NCBI GenBank assembly: GCA_964599275.1
Contig: CAZRFK010000074.1
Span: forward strand, 1-8,874
Length of the DNA stretch: 8,874 nucleotides
Direction: 5' to 3'
Source of the DNA: PUMD01 sp964599275
Lineage (GTDB): Bacteria > Bacillota > Sulfobacillia > SLMV01
Every line of letters starts with the position of its first letter. The first letter of the stretch is position 1. The position numbers and the translations under genes were made by a program. The notes under the pieces are model-generated. The model had not been told where the DNA came from. It worked only from the letters and a program-made list of their open reading frames with translations, and did no database searches. Positions 1-6,179 of this stretch are shown one piece after another.

Positions 1-296
1 CCTTTGAAGGAGTGGGGCAAGCTCTTTCGGATGCAGTTTCGCGAGAAATGAAGACTTCGCTTTTGTCAATGTTGGGTGGGCTTTTAGTGAAACCGGGAGT
101 TGAACGGGTATTTGGAAGGCACGATTATCGCAACTATGGAGGAGCAGTGCTTTTAGGATTGCGTTCACTGGTGGTGAAGTGTCACGGAGTTTCTCAAGCA
201 AAAGCGATTTCCAGTGCCTTGCAGACTGCGTACCGCTCTGTTGAAGCTGAGATACCGGCTGTTATTGATGCTTCTATGAAAAGGAGAAATCAATGA
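1..296 (+). CDS. plsX: Phosphate acyltransferase PlsX, C-terminal end (5' truncated)
   Basis: Only the last 97 residues are present; the frame is already open at base 3 (FEGVGQAL...) and ends at the TGA at 294-296. PlsX transfers acyl groups from acyl-ACP to inorganic phosphate, giving acyl phosphate for the PlsY glycerol-3-phosphate acyltransferase, at the membrane surface. The visible part carries the typical PlsX tail: KPGVERVFGRHDYRNYGGAVLLG, in which the D-Y-x-x-Y-G-G-A block is a family hallmark, followed by the V-x-x-x-H-G-x-S-x-A-K-A-I segment. The family is usually about 330-340 residues, so roughly 70 percent lies upstream of the window. The GTG at 12 is internal and should not be read as the start. 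The stop overlaps the fabH start by four bases (ATGA at 293-296), which implies translational coupling. plsX immediately before fabH is the classic order and supports the call. Confidence 0.93.
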   Translation, partial: FEGVGQALSDAVSREMKTSLLSMLGGLLVKPGVERVFGRHDYRNYGGAVLLGLRSLVVKCHGVSQAKAISSALQTAYRSVEAEIPAVIDASMKRRNQ

Positions 297-1321
297 TGCG
301 AGATGAACAAACAGTAGGTGTTGGTATATGGGGGATGGGAAAATCAGTCCCCGATAAAGTATTAACTAATGAAGATCTGGAGCAGATGGTCGATACTTCC
401 GACGAATGGATACGCACCAGAACCGGTATTGCTGAACGTCGAATAGTTGATGAAGATACGGCAACATCTCATCTTGCCACAGATGCCGCTGAACAGGCAC
501 TGGAATCGGCAGGACTGGAAGGCTTTCAATTGGATCTGATCCTGGTTGCCACCGTAACTCCTGATATGGATTTTCCTGCCACTGCATGTTTATTACAGGA
601 TAGACTTGGTGCGGAAAATGCAGCCGCATTCGATCTGGGGGCTGGATGTTCAGGTTTCGTTTATGGGTTGGCCACCGCACATCACTTTATAATGACTGGA
701 GCAGCTGATCATGTTTTGGTAGTGGGAGCTGAGGTGCTTTCAAAAATTACAGACTGGGACGACCGAAGCACCTGTGTTTTATTCGGAGACGCAGCAAGTG
801 CAGCTGTTTTGGGACCTTGTGAAAGTCCAGCAGGAATTATGTCTACCTATTTGGGAGCTGATGGAAGTGGAGGAAAACACCTCAAGCTACCTGCCGGCGG
901 CTCACTCCGCCCGACAAGTGAACAGACTCTTCAAGACAGACTTCATTATATAAAAATGAACGGGCGCGAGGTTTTCAAGTTTGCTGTAAGAGCTATGGGG
1001 GATGCAGCTACCGGAGCTGTGCACAGGGCCTGTCTTGATCTAGACGACATAGAACTTTACATACCTCACCAGGCAAATATTCGAATTATTGAGTCATCGG
1101 CTAAAAGGCTGGGAATTTCCATGGACAGAGTGTTTGTGAATCTCGACAAATACGGAAACACCTCATCCGCTTCGGTGCCGCTGGCCCTTACTGAGGCCTG
1201 TGAAGAGGGTATGTTGGAATCTGGAACCAATGTTCTTATGGTTGCTTTTGGAGCTGGATTGACCTGGGGAGCAGCTACTTTGAAATGGATGGGAGACAAC
1301 GAACGCCTTGAAGGAAATTAA
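293..1321 (+). CDS. fabH: 3-oxoacyl-ACP synthase III (FabH, KAS III)
   Basis: FabH condenses acetyl-CoA (or a branched acyl-CoA) with malonyl-ACP and so starts type II fatty acid chains in the cytoplasm. The protein has 342 residues, slightly longer than the usual 310-330. The catalytic triad is intact: Cys119 in GAGCSGF, His259 in IPHQAN and Asn289 in YGNTSSAS. The N-terminal block SDEWIRTRTGI (36-46) and the C-terminal FGAGLTWGAATLKW block (319-332) are standard FabH signatures. The start is ATG 293, six bases after AAGGAG (281-286); the adjacent ATG at 296 would also fit with nine bases of spacing. The gene overlaps plsX by 4 bases and the following degV-family gene by 14. Whether it prefers acetyl-CoA or branched primers cannot be told from these motifs. 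Confidence 0.97.
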   Translation: MMRDEQTVGVGIWGMGKSVPDKVLTNEDLEQMVDTSDEWIRTRTGIAERRIVDEDTATSHLATDAAEQALESAGLEGFQLDLILVATVTPDMDFPATACLLQDRLGAENAAAFDLGAGCSGFVYGLATAHHFIMTGAADHVLVVGAEVLSKITDWDDRSTCVLFGDAASAAVLGPCESPAGIMSTYLGADGSGGKHLKLPAGGSLRPTSEQTLQDRLHYIKMNGREVFKFAVRAMGDAATGAVHRACLDLDDIELYIPHQANIRIIESSAKRLGISMDRVFVNLDKYGNTSSASVPLALTEACEEGMLESGTNVLMVAFGAGLTWGAATLKWMGDNERLEGN

Positions 1322-2159
1322 AGTTGTTACAGATATATCTTCGGCGTTAAGTCCCATAGCTGTTGAAGCCACGGATGTAGAGATCGTGCCTATGACGGTC
1401 TATGCCGGTGTCAGTGCAGAACCGGTAGATGTACAGCAGACAGAGTCGTTCTGGCGCGGATGGGACAGTGATTACATCGGTACCGTCCGAATTGCGCAGC
1501 CGACTCCCGGTGATTTTTATAAAACATATCATCGATTGCTGTCTGAATCTCAAAAGGAACTGAGCATAGTTGCACTGCTTTCGTCTGAATCTTTGACTTC
1601 TTCCGTTCCAGCAGCCAGAACCGCAGCCGATATGTTGGGTTCTGAGCAAATCCAGATCATTGATTCCAGTTTGATAGGTCCACCCCTTGGGCAACTGGTG
1701 TTGGAAGCCTCCATGATGGCGGAGGAAATAACGTCTGTGCGTGAATTGACAGAACATGTAGAGCGAATTGCTTCGAACATCAATGCTTTTTTCTACGCGG
1801 GGAATGTTAATTCTCTCCGTTTGAAACCCAAAAAAGGAATCTCTGGTGTGGCTGATGCGGTACAAGGTATGCTGCGTGGAGATATATTCGCCCTGCAGGA
1901 TGGATTCCTGGAATCATTGGGTATGAGGTGTGCCGATTCTGAATCTGCAGAAGTATTGAGTGAGCTAATACTGGATAAAGTGAAAAATCCAAGTTTGTTA
2001 GGGGTAATGTCAGCTGGAGCAGAGAATGAGGCTGGCCGACTCAGGCGACTTCTGAAGCAGAAACAAATGGACTTGGAGACGGAACAGTGGGTAATAGATC
2101 TGGTCCTGGGAAGTTTCCTCGGACCAGGTTCTGTGGGGGTGTTTGCAATTGAGCGATAA
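1308..2159 (+). CDS. DegV/FakB-family fatty-acid-binding protein, divergent, within the fab operon
   Basis: The 283-residue length and the N-terminus KEIKVVTDISSALSP...IVPMTV match the DegV family, whose members bind a fatty acid. Characterised ones (FakB) present it to the kinase FakA, which makes acyl phosphate, the product PlsX also makes. Other family landmarks are QPTPGDF (64-70), IIDSSLIGPPLG (117-128), LKPKKGIS (172-179) and GPGSVGVF (272-279). Several ligand-pocket positions differ from the family norm: the usual TSQP reads IAQP (Ile62), LSGT reads LTSS (Thr97), and the Gly-x-His before GPG reads SFLGPG (Phe270 where His is expected). By analogy with solved DegV/FakB structures, these contact the lipid carboxylate. 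The start is TTG 1308: an in-frame stop lies at 1281 and the conserved KVVTD begins three residues after the start. A weak GGGAG sits at 1291-1295. The gene overlaps fabH by 14 bases and fabD by about 11. The family call is firm; the ligand is unknown. Confidence 0.88.
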   Translation: MKEIKVVTDISSALSPIAVEATDVEIVPMTVYAGVSAEPVDVQQTESFWRGWDSDYIGTVRIAQPTPGDFYKTYHRLLSESQKELSIVALLSSESLTSSVPAARTAADMLGSEQIQIIDSSLIGPPLGQLVLEASMMAEEITSVRELTEHVERIASNINAFFYAGNVNSLRLKPKKGISGVADAVQGMLRGDIFALQDGFLESLGMRCADSESAEVLSELILDKVKNPSLLGVMSAGAENEAGRLRRLLKQKQMDLETEQWVIDLVLGSFLGPGSVGVFAIER

Positions 2160-3090
2160 ATTTGCAGCCATGTTTTCAGGACAGGGGGCCCAGTACGTCG
2201 GCATGGGTGGGGAATTAGTCGAAGCATCAAAAGCCGCGGAGGAAGTGTTTCAACTTGCCTCACAATCTCTGGGCTGGGATGTGGCACAGTTATGTTTTGA
2301 AGGGCCGTCTGATAAGTTGAATCTGACTGAATTCACACAGCCGGCTCTCTTGACGGTCAGTGTTGCGGTATGGGAAACTCTCAGGCAGTATGATATTCCT
2401 CAACCCCATCGGGCAGCTGGTCTCAGTCTCGGTGAATATTCCGCATTGGTGGCCGCAGGAGTTTTGAGGTTGGAAGACGCGTGTGTGCTGGTCAACAAAC
2501 GCGGCCGGTTCATGCAGGAAGCGGTACCTGAAGGAGTTGGCGGCATGGCTGCTGTAATCGGCATGGAAGAGGATGAAGTGCGGCAGACATGTAGGGAAGT
2601 TGAGGAAAATGAGGATGGAGTCGTAAGGGGTGCCAATTATAATTGCCCAGGTCAGGTAGTCATAACCGGACACAACCATTTGGTTGAGAAAGCCTGCGAA
2701 GTTCTCCGCGAAGGAGGAGCTCGCAGGGTTATTCCACTCGAAGTTAGCGCCCCATTTCATTCACCACTGATGCAACCAGCTGCTGAGAAGCTGGCTGAAG
2801 TGATTGCCGATATTGAATTCGGTAAGGCTGAATTTCCGGTGGTTGCCAATATCAACGCGGAGGAAGTAACCCAGCCTGAAGAGATTAAAGAGGCGCTTTT
2901 AAAGCAGGTTTACTCACCCGTGCTCTGGGAAAAATCAGTGCACACCATGATGGATGCGGGTTGTGAAACTTTTGTGGAAGTAGGAACCGGTGATACGTTA
3001 AGTGGATTTTTACGCCGCATATCCAGACAGGTAAACAACTACCGCTGCGAAAAACCGGAAGAGATTGAGGAGGTGGCTCCCCAACTATGA
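2149..3090 (+). CDS. fabD: Malonyl-CoA:ACP transacylase (FabD)
   Basis: FabD moves malonyl groups from CoA to the phosphopantetheine arm of AcpP, supplying every elongation step. In the 313-residue protein (start at 2149) the nucleophile elbow GLSLGE carries Ser93. The expected partners are present: GQGAQ near residues 11-15, Arg118 in KRGRFMQEAVPEG, His204 in SAPFHSPLM and Gln253 in KQVYSPVLW. Length is normal for the family. Two TTG codons are possible starts, 2143 and 2149. I prefer 2149 because a G-rich stretch (GGGGGT, 2135-2140) then lies about 9 bases upstream, against about 3 for 2143. The gene overlaps the degV stop, so its translation is probably coupled to it. Its own stop overlaps the fabG ATG (ATGA at 3087-3090). 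Confidence 0.96.
   Translation: MSDKFAAMFSGQGAQYVGMGGELVEASKAAEEVFQLASQSLGWDVAQLCFEGPSDKLNLTEFTQPALLTVSVAVWETLRQYDIPQPHRAAGLSLGEYSALVAAGVLRLEDACVLVNKRGRFMQEAVPEGVGGMAAVIGMEEDEVRQTCREVEENEDGVVRGANYNCPGQVVITGHNHLVEKACEVLREGGARRVIPLEVSAPFHSPLMQPAAEKLAEVIADIEFGKAEFPVVANINAEEVTQPEEIKEALLKQVYSPVLWEKSVHTMMDAGCETFVEVGTGDTLSGFLRRISRQVNNYRCEKPEEIEEVAPQL
3068..3074 (+). promoter_or_regulatory. Strong ribosome binding site for fabG
   Basis: AGGAGGT is a full match to the anti-Shine-Dalgarno sequence, placed inside the 3' end of fabD and 12 bases before the fabG ATG at 3087. It supports that ATG even though it overlaps the fabD stop. It also suggests that fabG can be initiated independently as well as by coupling. 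Confidence 0.7.
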
Positions 3091-3839
3091 GTAGCCTGAA
3101 AGGTGAAATTGCCGTGGTTACCGGCGCATCAAGAGGCATCGGTCAGGCAGTCGCCGTAAAAATGGGTGAGCGGGGAGCACGTGTTGTCGTCTGTTACCAC
3201 AATAGCAAAGAAAGCGCCGATGCAGTAGTCGATTGTATAGAAAACGCTGAGGGTGAGGCAGTCTCCCTACAGGTGGACGTCAGCAACCCAGATAGCGTTG
3301 ACGAAATGTTCACTGAGGTGGAAGAAATCTGGGGTCCAGCAACGGTGCTGGTCAACAATGCCGGTATCAATGATGACTCCCTATTTTTGCGGATGGGGGA
3401 AGACTCCTGGCGCAAGGTGATCGATGTGAACCTCAATGGCACTTTTTATGTCACCAAAAGAGCAATACGACAGATGATGCGCAACAGAAAAGGTGCTGTA
3501 GTGAATGTATCTTCGGTAGCAGGGGTAAGTGGAAACGCTGGTCAGGTCAATTACGCTTCTGCAAAATCTGGCCTGATAGCCTTTACCCGCAGTCTTGCCT
3601 CTGAAGTTGGGAGCAGAGGCATAAGAATTAATGCTGTTGCTCCGGGACTCATTCAGACTGACATGACTGAGCAGATGCCCGAGCAAGCCAAAGATGAGAT
3701 AACAGAACGCACTGCACTGTCGCGCATGGGAGAACCCGGAGAAGTGGCCGAGGCTGTCTGCTTTTTGGCATCAGATGCCGCTTCTTATATAACGGGAGAA
3801 GTATTGGTCATCGATGGTGGCTTAACTGCTGGAATGTGA
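3087..3839 (+). CDS. fabG: 3-oxoacyl-ACP reductase (FabG)
   Basis: FabG is the NADPH-dependent short-chain dehydrogenase/reductase that reduces 3-oxoacyl-ACP to 3-hydroxyacyl-ACP in each elongation cycle. The 250-residue protein is the usual length. The cofactor motif TGASRGIG lies at 12-19 and NNAG at 90-93. The catalytic set is complete: Asn115 (DVNLNG), Ser143 (NVSSVAG), Tyr156 and Lys160 (YASAK). The C-terminal motif ITGEVLVIDGGLTAGM (235-250) is typical of true FabG proteins rather than of general SDR enzymes, and the position between fabD and acpP confirms the role. The start ATG overlaps the fabD stop by four bases. Confidence 0.97.
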   Translation: MSSLKGEIAVVTGASRGIGQAVAVKMGERGARVVVCYHNSKESADAVVDCIENAEGEAVSLQVDVSNPDSVDEMFTEVEEIWGPATVLVNNAGINDDSLFLRMGEDSWRKVIDVNLNGTFYVTKRAIRQMMRNRKGAVVNVSSVAGVSGNAGQVNYASAKSGLIAFTRSLASEVGSRGIRINAVAPGLIQTDMTEQMPEQAKDEITERTALSRMGEPGEVAEAVCFLASDAASYITGEVLVIDGGLTAGM

Positions 3840-3891
3840 GTTAGTCAACTGATGCGTCACCCTATTTGTTTTACATGTGGACAATATCTCT

Positions 3892-3897
3892 GGAGGT
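3892..3897 (+). promoter_or_regulatory. Ribosome binding site that fixes the acpP start
   Basis: GGAGGT lies 7 bases before the ATG at 3905, ideal spacing. The same frame is open further upstream, to an ATG at 3866, but that ATG has no such site and would add 13 residues (MFYMWTISLEVYL) foreign to ACPs. Confidence 0.8.
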
Positions 3898-3904
3898 GTA
3901 TTTA

Positions 3905-4147
3905 ATGTCTAACGAAGAAATTTATGACAAGATTGAATCCATGCTGGTAGATCAGCTGGGCGTTGCTGAAGGTGATGTAAAAATGGATGCTGACTTTGCC
4001 GAAGATCTGGGAACCGACTCCCTTGATCTCGTGGAACTGGTTATGTCCATGGAAGAAGAATTCGATATCGAAATCCCTGACGAGGATGTAGAGGGGATCC
4101 AAAAAGTTGTTGATGCAGTGGATTACGTTGAAAGCCGAATTCAGTGA
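3905..4147 (+). CDS. acpP: Acyl carrier protein (AcpP)
   Basis: This is the small acidic carrier to which growing acyl chains are attached through 4'-phosphopantetheine. The 80-residue product (MSNEEIYDKIES...) is the standard size. The attachment serine is Ser39 in the motif DLGTDSLDLVELV. The helix II region with its acidic residues (MSMEEEFDIEIPDED) is the surface recognised by the Fab enzymes. The start at 3905 is chosen from family length and from the strong GGAGGT seven bases upstream. The gene is set apart by 65 bases from fabG and 19 from fabF, unlike the overlapping genes before it. This fits the usual need for much more ACP than enzyme, although I see no convincing promoter in the 65-base gap. 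Confidence 0.97.
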   Translation: MSNEEIYDKIESMLVDQLGVAEGDVKMDADFAEDLGTDSLDLVELVMSMEEEFDIEIPDEDVEGIQKVVDAVDYVESRIQ

Positions 4148-4166
4148 ATGATGGAGTTGAGTTTAA

Positions 4167-5408
4167 ATGAACAACCGTGTGGTTGTTACAGGTCTGGGGA
4201 TTCTGACTCCACTTGGATCAGACCTGGATGAATTTTGGAACAATATGCTGGCAGGGCGTTCCGGTGTTGGACCAATCACCAGGTTCGACACTGATGGTCT
4301 ACCGGTGCAGATCGCAGCAGAGCTACCAGATTTCGATCCGCAACAGTACATGCACCACAAGGAAGCCAGAAGAATGGACCCGAACAGTCAGTACGCTCTG
4401 GCTGCGTCCCTGAAGGCCGTTGAAAATGCTGGACTCGATCTGGGGAGTATATCCTCCGATAGGTTGGGAGTTGTTCTGGGTACTGGACAGGGCGGGATTC
4501 AATCTCTGTCTGAGCAGATGAAAGTCTTTTTGAAAAAGGGACCGCGCCGAATCAGTCCATTTTGCGTACCGATGATGATCTCCAATATGGCAGCCGGTCA
4601 AATTGCGATTCGCCTTGATGCTCGGGGCCCCAATTTGACCCTGACTACTGCCTGTGCAGCTTCAGCGCACGCCCTTGGTGAATCTTATCGTATGCTTCAG
4701 AGAGGCGAAGCTGATGTCATTCTCAGCGGGGGTACTGAGGCGGGAATTGTCCCCATTTCTCTGGCAGGATTCACCTCTATGCGGGCGTTATCTACACGCA
4801 ACGAGGAACCCGAAAAGGCATCCCGACCGTTTGATGCTGACAGAGATGGATTTGTCATGGGCGAAGGGTCTGCGATTCTGGTGTTGGAAACCCTTGAACA
4901 TGCAGAAAAGCGCGGAGCTGAAGTACTTGCTGAACTGAAAGGGTATGCTTTAACAGGTGATGCCCATCATATAACTGCCCCCTCGCCCTCAGGTGAAGGT
5001 GGAGCCCGCTCTATGGCTGCAGCTGTAAAAGATGCAGGTTTGCAGCCGGGTGATGTTGATTACATTAACGCTCACGGTACTGGAACACCGGCGGGCGACT
5101 CCGCTGAATCAAAGGCTATAGAAACAGTCTTCGGCGAAGCGGCCGCCGAAATTCCCATAAGCTCATCCAAATCAATGGTAGGACATCTGCTGGGAGCTGC
5201 GGGTGCGCTTGAAAGTGTGGTCTGCATATTGACTATTCAGGACGGCAAAATTCATCCTACCATCAATCTCGATGAGCCTGATGAAGAGTGCCGGCTCGAC
5301 TATGTTCCCAACGGACCCAGGGAAACAGAGGTAAATGCGGCATTAACTAATTCCTTCGGGTTTGGCGGCCAAAATGCGTCACTCGTCTGGAGGCGTTTCA
5401 CTCAGTGA
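4167..5408 (+). CDS. fabF: 3-oxoacyl-ACP synthase II (FabF, KAS II)
   Basis: FabF elongates acyl-ACP by condensing it with malonyl-ACP. The 413-residue protein has the complete Cys-His-His set: Cys163 in TTACAASAHA, His303 in NAHGTGTPAGD and His340 in KSMVGHLLGAAG, with Lys335 in the same motif. The N-terminus RVVVTGLGILTPLG and the C-terminal NSFGFGGQNASLV (395-407) gating loop are typical of FabF. The start is ATG 4167, ten bases after GGAG at 4153-4156. Its stop overlaps the rnc GTG start (GTGA at 5405-5408). With no fabB in view, this is probably the main elongating enzyme, which is an inference from one window. Confidence 0.97.
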   Translation: MNNRVVVTGLGILTPLGSDLDEFWNNMLAGRSGVGPITRFDTDGLPVQIAAELPDFDPQQYMHHKEARRMDPNSQYALAASLKAVENAGLDLGSISSDRLGVVLGTGQGGIQSLSEQMKVFLKKGPRRISPFCVPMMISNMAAGQIAIRLDARGPNLTLTTACAASAHALGESYRMLQRGEADVILSGGTEAGIVPISLAGFTSMRALSTRNEEPEKASRPFDADRDGFVMGEGSAILVLETLEHAEKRGAEVLAELKGYALTGDAHHITAPSPSGEGGARSMAAAVKDAGLQPGDVDYINAHGTGTPAGDSAESKAIETVFGEAAAEIPISSSKSMVGHLLGAAGALESVVCILTIQDGKIHPTINLDEPDEECRLDYVPNGPRETEVNAALTNSFGFGGQNASLVWRRFTQ

Positions 5409-6088
5409 GTTCTCCGGAGCAGCTTCTGACTGAGTTTTGCAGTGAAATCGACGAGGAGCTCCTCCTCCGGAGCTTCACTCATACTTCATATGTCAATGAA
5501 AATCCGGAGGAGGGCCCCTCAAATGAGCGTCTAGAATTTCTGGGTGATGCCGTATTGAATATGCTGGTCAGCCGCGTATTGTTTGAACAATATCCCGATG
5601 CTGATGAGGGCTATCTTTCGCTGGTACGGTCATCACTGGTACGGACTGAATCTCTTGCAGAAGCTGGTCAAAACCTGCAGATGGGACAGCATTTGCGTTT
5701 GGGACGGGGCGAAGACGCCTCTGGTGGGAGAAACAAACAGTCTCTTCTCGCGGATGTCTATGAAGCGGTGGTGGCGGCGGTGTATCTCTCTTGCGGGCTT
5801 CGGGGTGCCCAGCGTTTTGTGAATTCCACTTTAGTGTCTGATTTTCAGCTTCCTGATTCACCCGACCTGCCACTAGATGCTAAATCTTATCTTGAACAAT
5901 GGGCTCAGGAAAAAGGCGCCAAACTGAAATATTATGTTGCCGATCGTCAGGGGCCAGATCATAGACCTCTCTATACAGTAGAGGTCTATGCTGAGGGAGA
6001 TGCCATCGGTAAGGGTAGCGGAGCCAGTAAGCAGGCGGCTGAAGAAAGCGCGGCAGGGCAGGCATTGAAATGCTTGGGACTTCGATGA
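5405..6088 (+). CDS. rnc: Ribonuclease III
   Basis: RNase III cuts double-stranded RNA, maturing rRNA and processing structured mRNAs. The protein has 227 residues, the normal size. The catalytic domain shows the signature NERLEFLGDAVL, with acidic residues Glu41, Glu44 and Asp48, and the second metal-binding pair Asp117 and Glu120 in LADVYEAVVAA. The C-terminal double-stranded-RNA-binding domain spans about 157-224, from DAKSYLEQWAQEKG through YTVEVYAEG to GSGASKQAAEESAAGQAL. The start is GTG 5405, with GGAGG at 5389-5393 inside fabF eleven bases upstream, and the fabF stop overlaps it by four bases. fabF-rnc-smc is a common neighbourhood. The coding sequence holds a perfect 11-bp inverted repeat (5960-5990), and another hairpin starts at the stop codon; both are listed separately. 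Confidence 0.97.
   Translation: MSSPEQLLTEFCSEIDEELLLRSFTHTSYVNENPEEGPSNERLEFLGDAVLNMLVSRVLFEQYPDADEGYLSLVRSSLVRTESLAEAGQNLQMGQHLRLGRGEDASGGRNKQSLLADVYEAVVAAVYLSCGLRGAQRFVNSTLVSDFQLPDSPDLPLDAKSYLEQWAQEKGAKLKYYVADRQGPDHRPLYTVEVYAEGDAIGKGSGASKQAAEESAAGQALKCLGLR
5960..5990 (+). repeat. Perfect 11-bp inverted repeat inside rnc
   Basis: CATAGACCTCT (5960-5970) and AGAGGTCTATG (5980-5990) are exact reverse complements around a 9-base loop, CTATACAGT. The repeat lies in the dsRNA-binding-domain coding part of rnc (DHRPLYTVEVY). In the mRNA it would form a compact hairpin. Whether it matters is unknown: RNase III is known in some bacteria to regulate its own message by cutting a hairpin, but in E. 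coli that site is in the 5' leader. Confidence 0.6.
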
Positions 6089-6110
6089 AGGAAATGCCAA
6101 TGGCTTCCTT
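6088..6110 (+). repeat. Hairpin at the rnc stop codon
   Basis: AAGGAA (6088-6093) pairs with TTCCTT (6105-6110) and GCC (6096-6098) with GGC (6102-6104), around the loop AAT with a two-base bulge (AT). It begins on the last base of the rnc stop. No run of T follows (GAATAGTAG), so it is not a classical intrinsic terminator. It may slow or process the transcript between rnc and spoVS, or protect the rnc 3' end. Confidence 0.5.
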
Positions 6111-6138
6111 GAATAGTAGTATTAGTGCCTCATAAAAT
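6109..6138 (+). promoter_or_regulatory. Candidate sigma-70-type promoter for spoVS
   Basis: TTGAAT (6109-6114, four of six matches to TTGACA) and TAAAAT (6133-6138, five of six matches to TATAAT) are separated by 18 bases. Transcription would begin near 6145, leaving about 35 bases before the spoVS GTG, with the ribosome binding site inside that leader. The -35 overlaps the right arm of the hairpin at 6088-6110. This rests on consensus match and position alone. Confidence 0.35.
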
Positions 6139-6161
6139 CCACACCCTGTTTGCCCCAGTAT

Positions 6162-6167
6162 AGGAGG
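6162..6167 (+). promoter_or_regulatory. Ribosome binding site for spoVS
   Basis: AGGAGG lies 12 bases before the GTG at 6180 and 18 before the in-frame ATG at 6186. It favours GTG 6180, which also gives the N-terminus expected for the family. An ATG at 6170 is in a different frame and leads only to a short stretch ending within spoVS. Confidence 0.65.
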
Positions 6168-6179
6168 GAATGAGTTTTA

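Noticed and set aside
1347..1865. 172-codon open frame on the minus strand
   Set aside because: It lies wholly opposite the degV-family gene, has no recognisable family pattern and is explained as a shadow of that coding sequence.
2100..2127. Inverted repeat CTGGTCC / GGACCAG near the 3' end of the degV-family gene, with an inner GGAA/TTCC
   Set aside because: A 7-bp stem with a loop this size is expected several times by chance in a window this long, and it encodes the conserved GPG region.
1793..2760. Two long minus-strand open frames (1793-2287 and 2290-2760)
   Set aside because: Both are antisense to degV and fabD, proline/serine-rich shadow translations with no domain features and no credible start context.
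3866..3898. Possible acpP promoter in the 65-base gap (TTGTTT or TTTACA with CAATAT)
   Set aside because: No -35/-10 pair with 16-18-base spacing could be assembled.
3866..3904. Longer acpP reading from ATG 3866, adding 13 residues
   Set aside because: The added residues are foreign to acyl carrier proteins and the strong GGAGGT at 3892-3897 serves the ATG at 3905.
5412..5473. CTCCGGAGC repeated at 5412 and 5465, and palindrome GAGGAGCTCCTC at 5453-5464, at the start of rnc
   Set aside because: Short and within coding sequence rich in Glu and Leu codons; not distinguishable from chance.
6094..6135. Tiny frame MPMASLNSSISAS after rnc
   Set aside because: Its first ATG lies in the hairpin with no spaced ribosome binding site; the second ATG has only AAGGA. 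Nothing beyond the open frame supports it.
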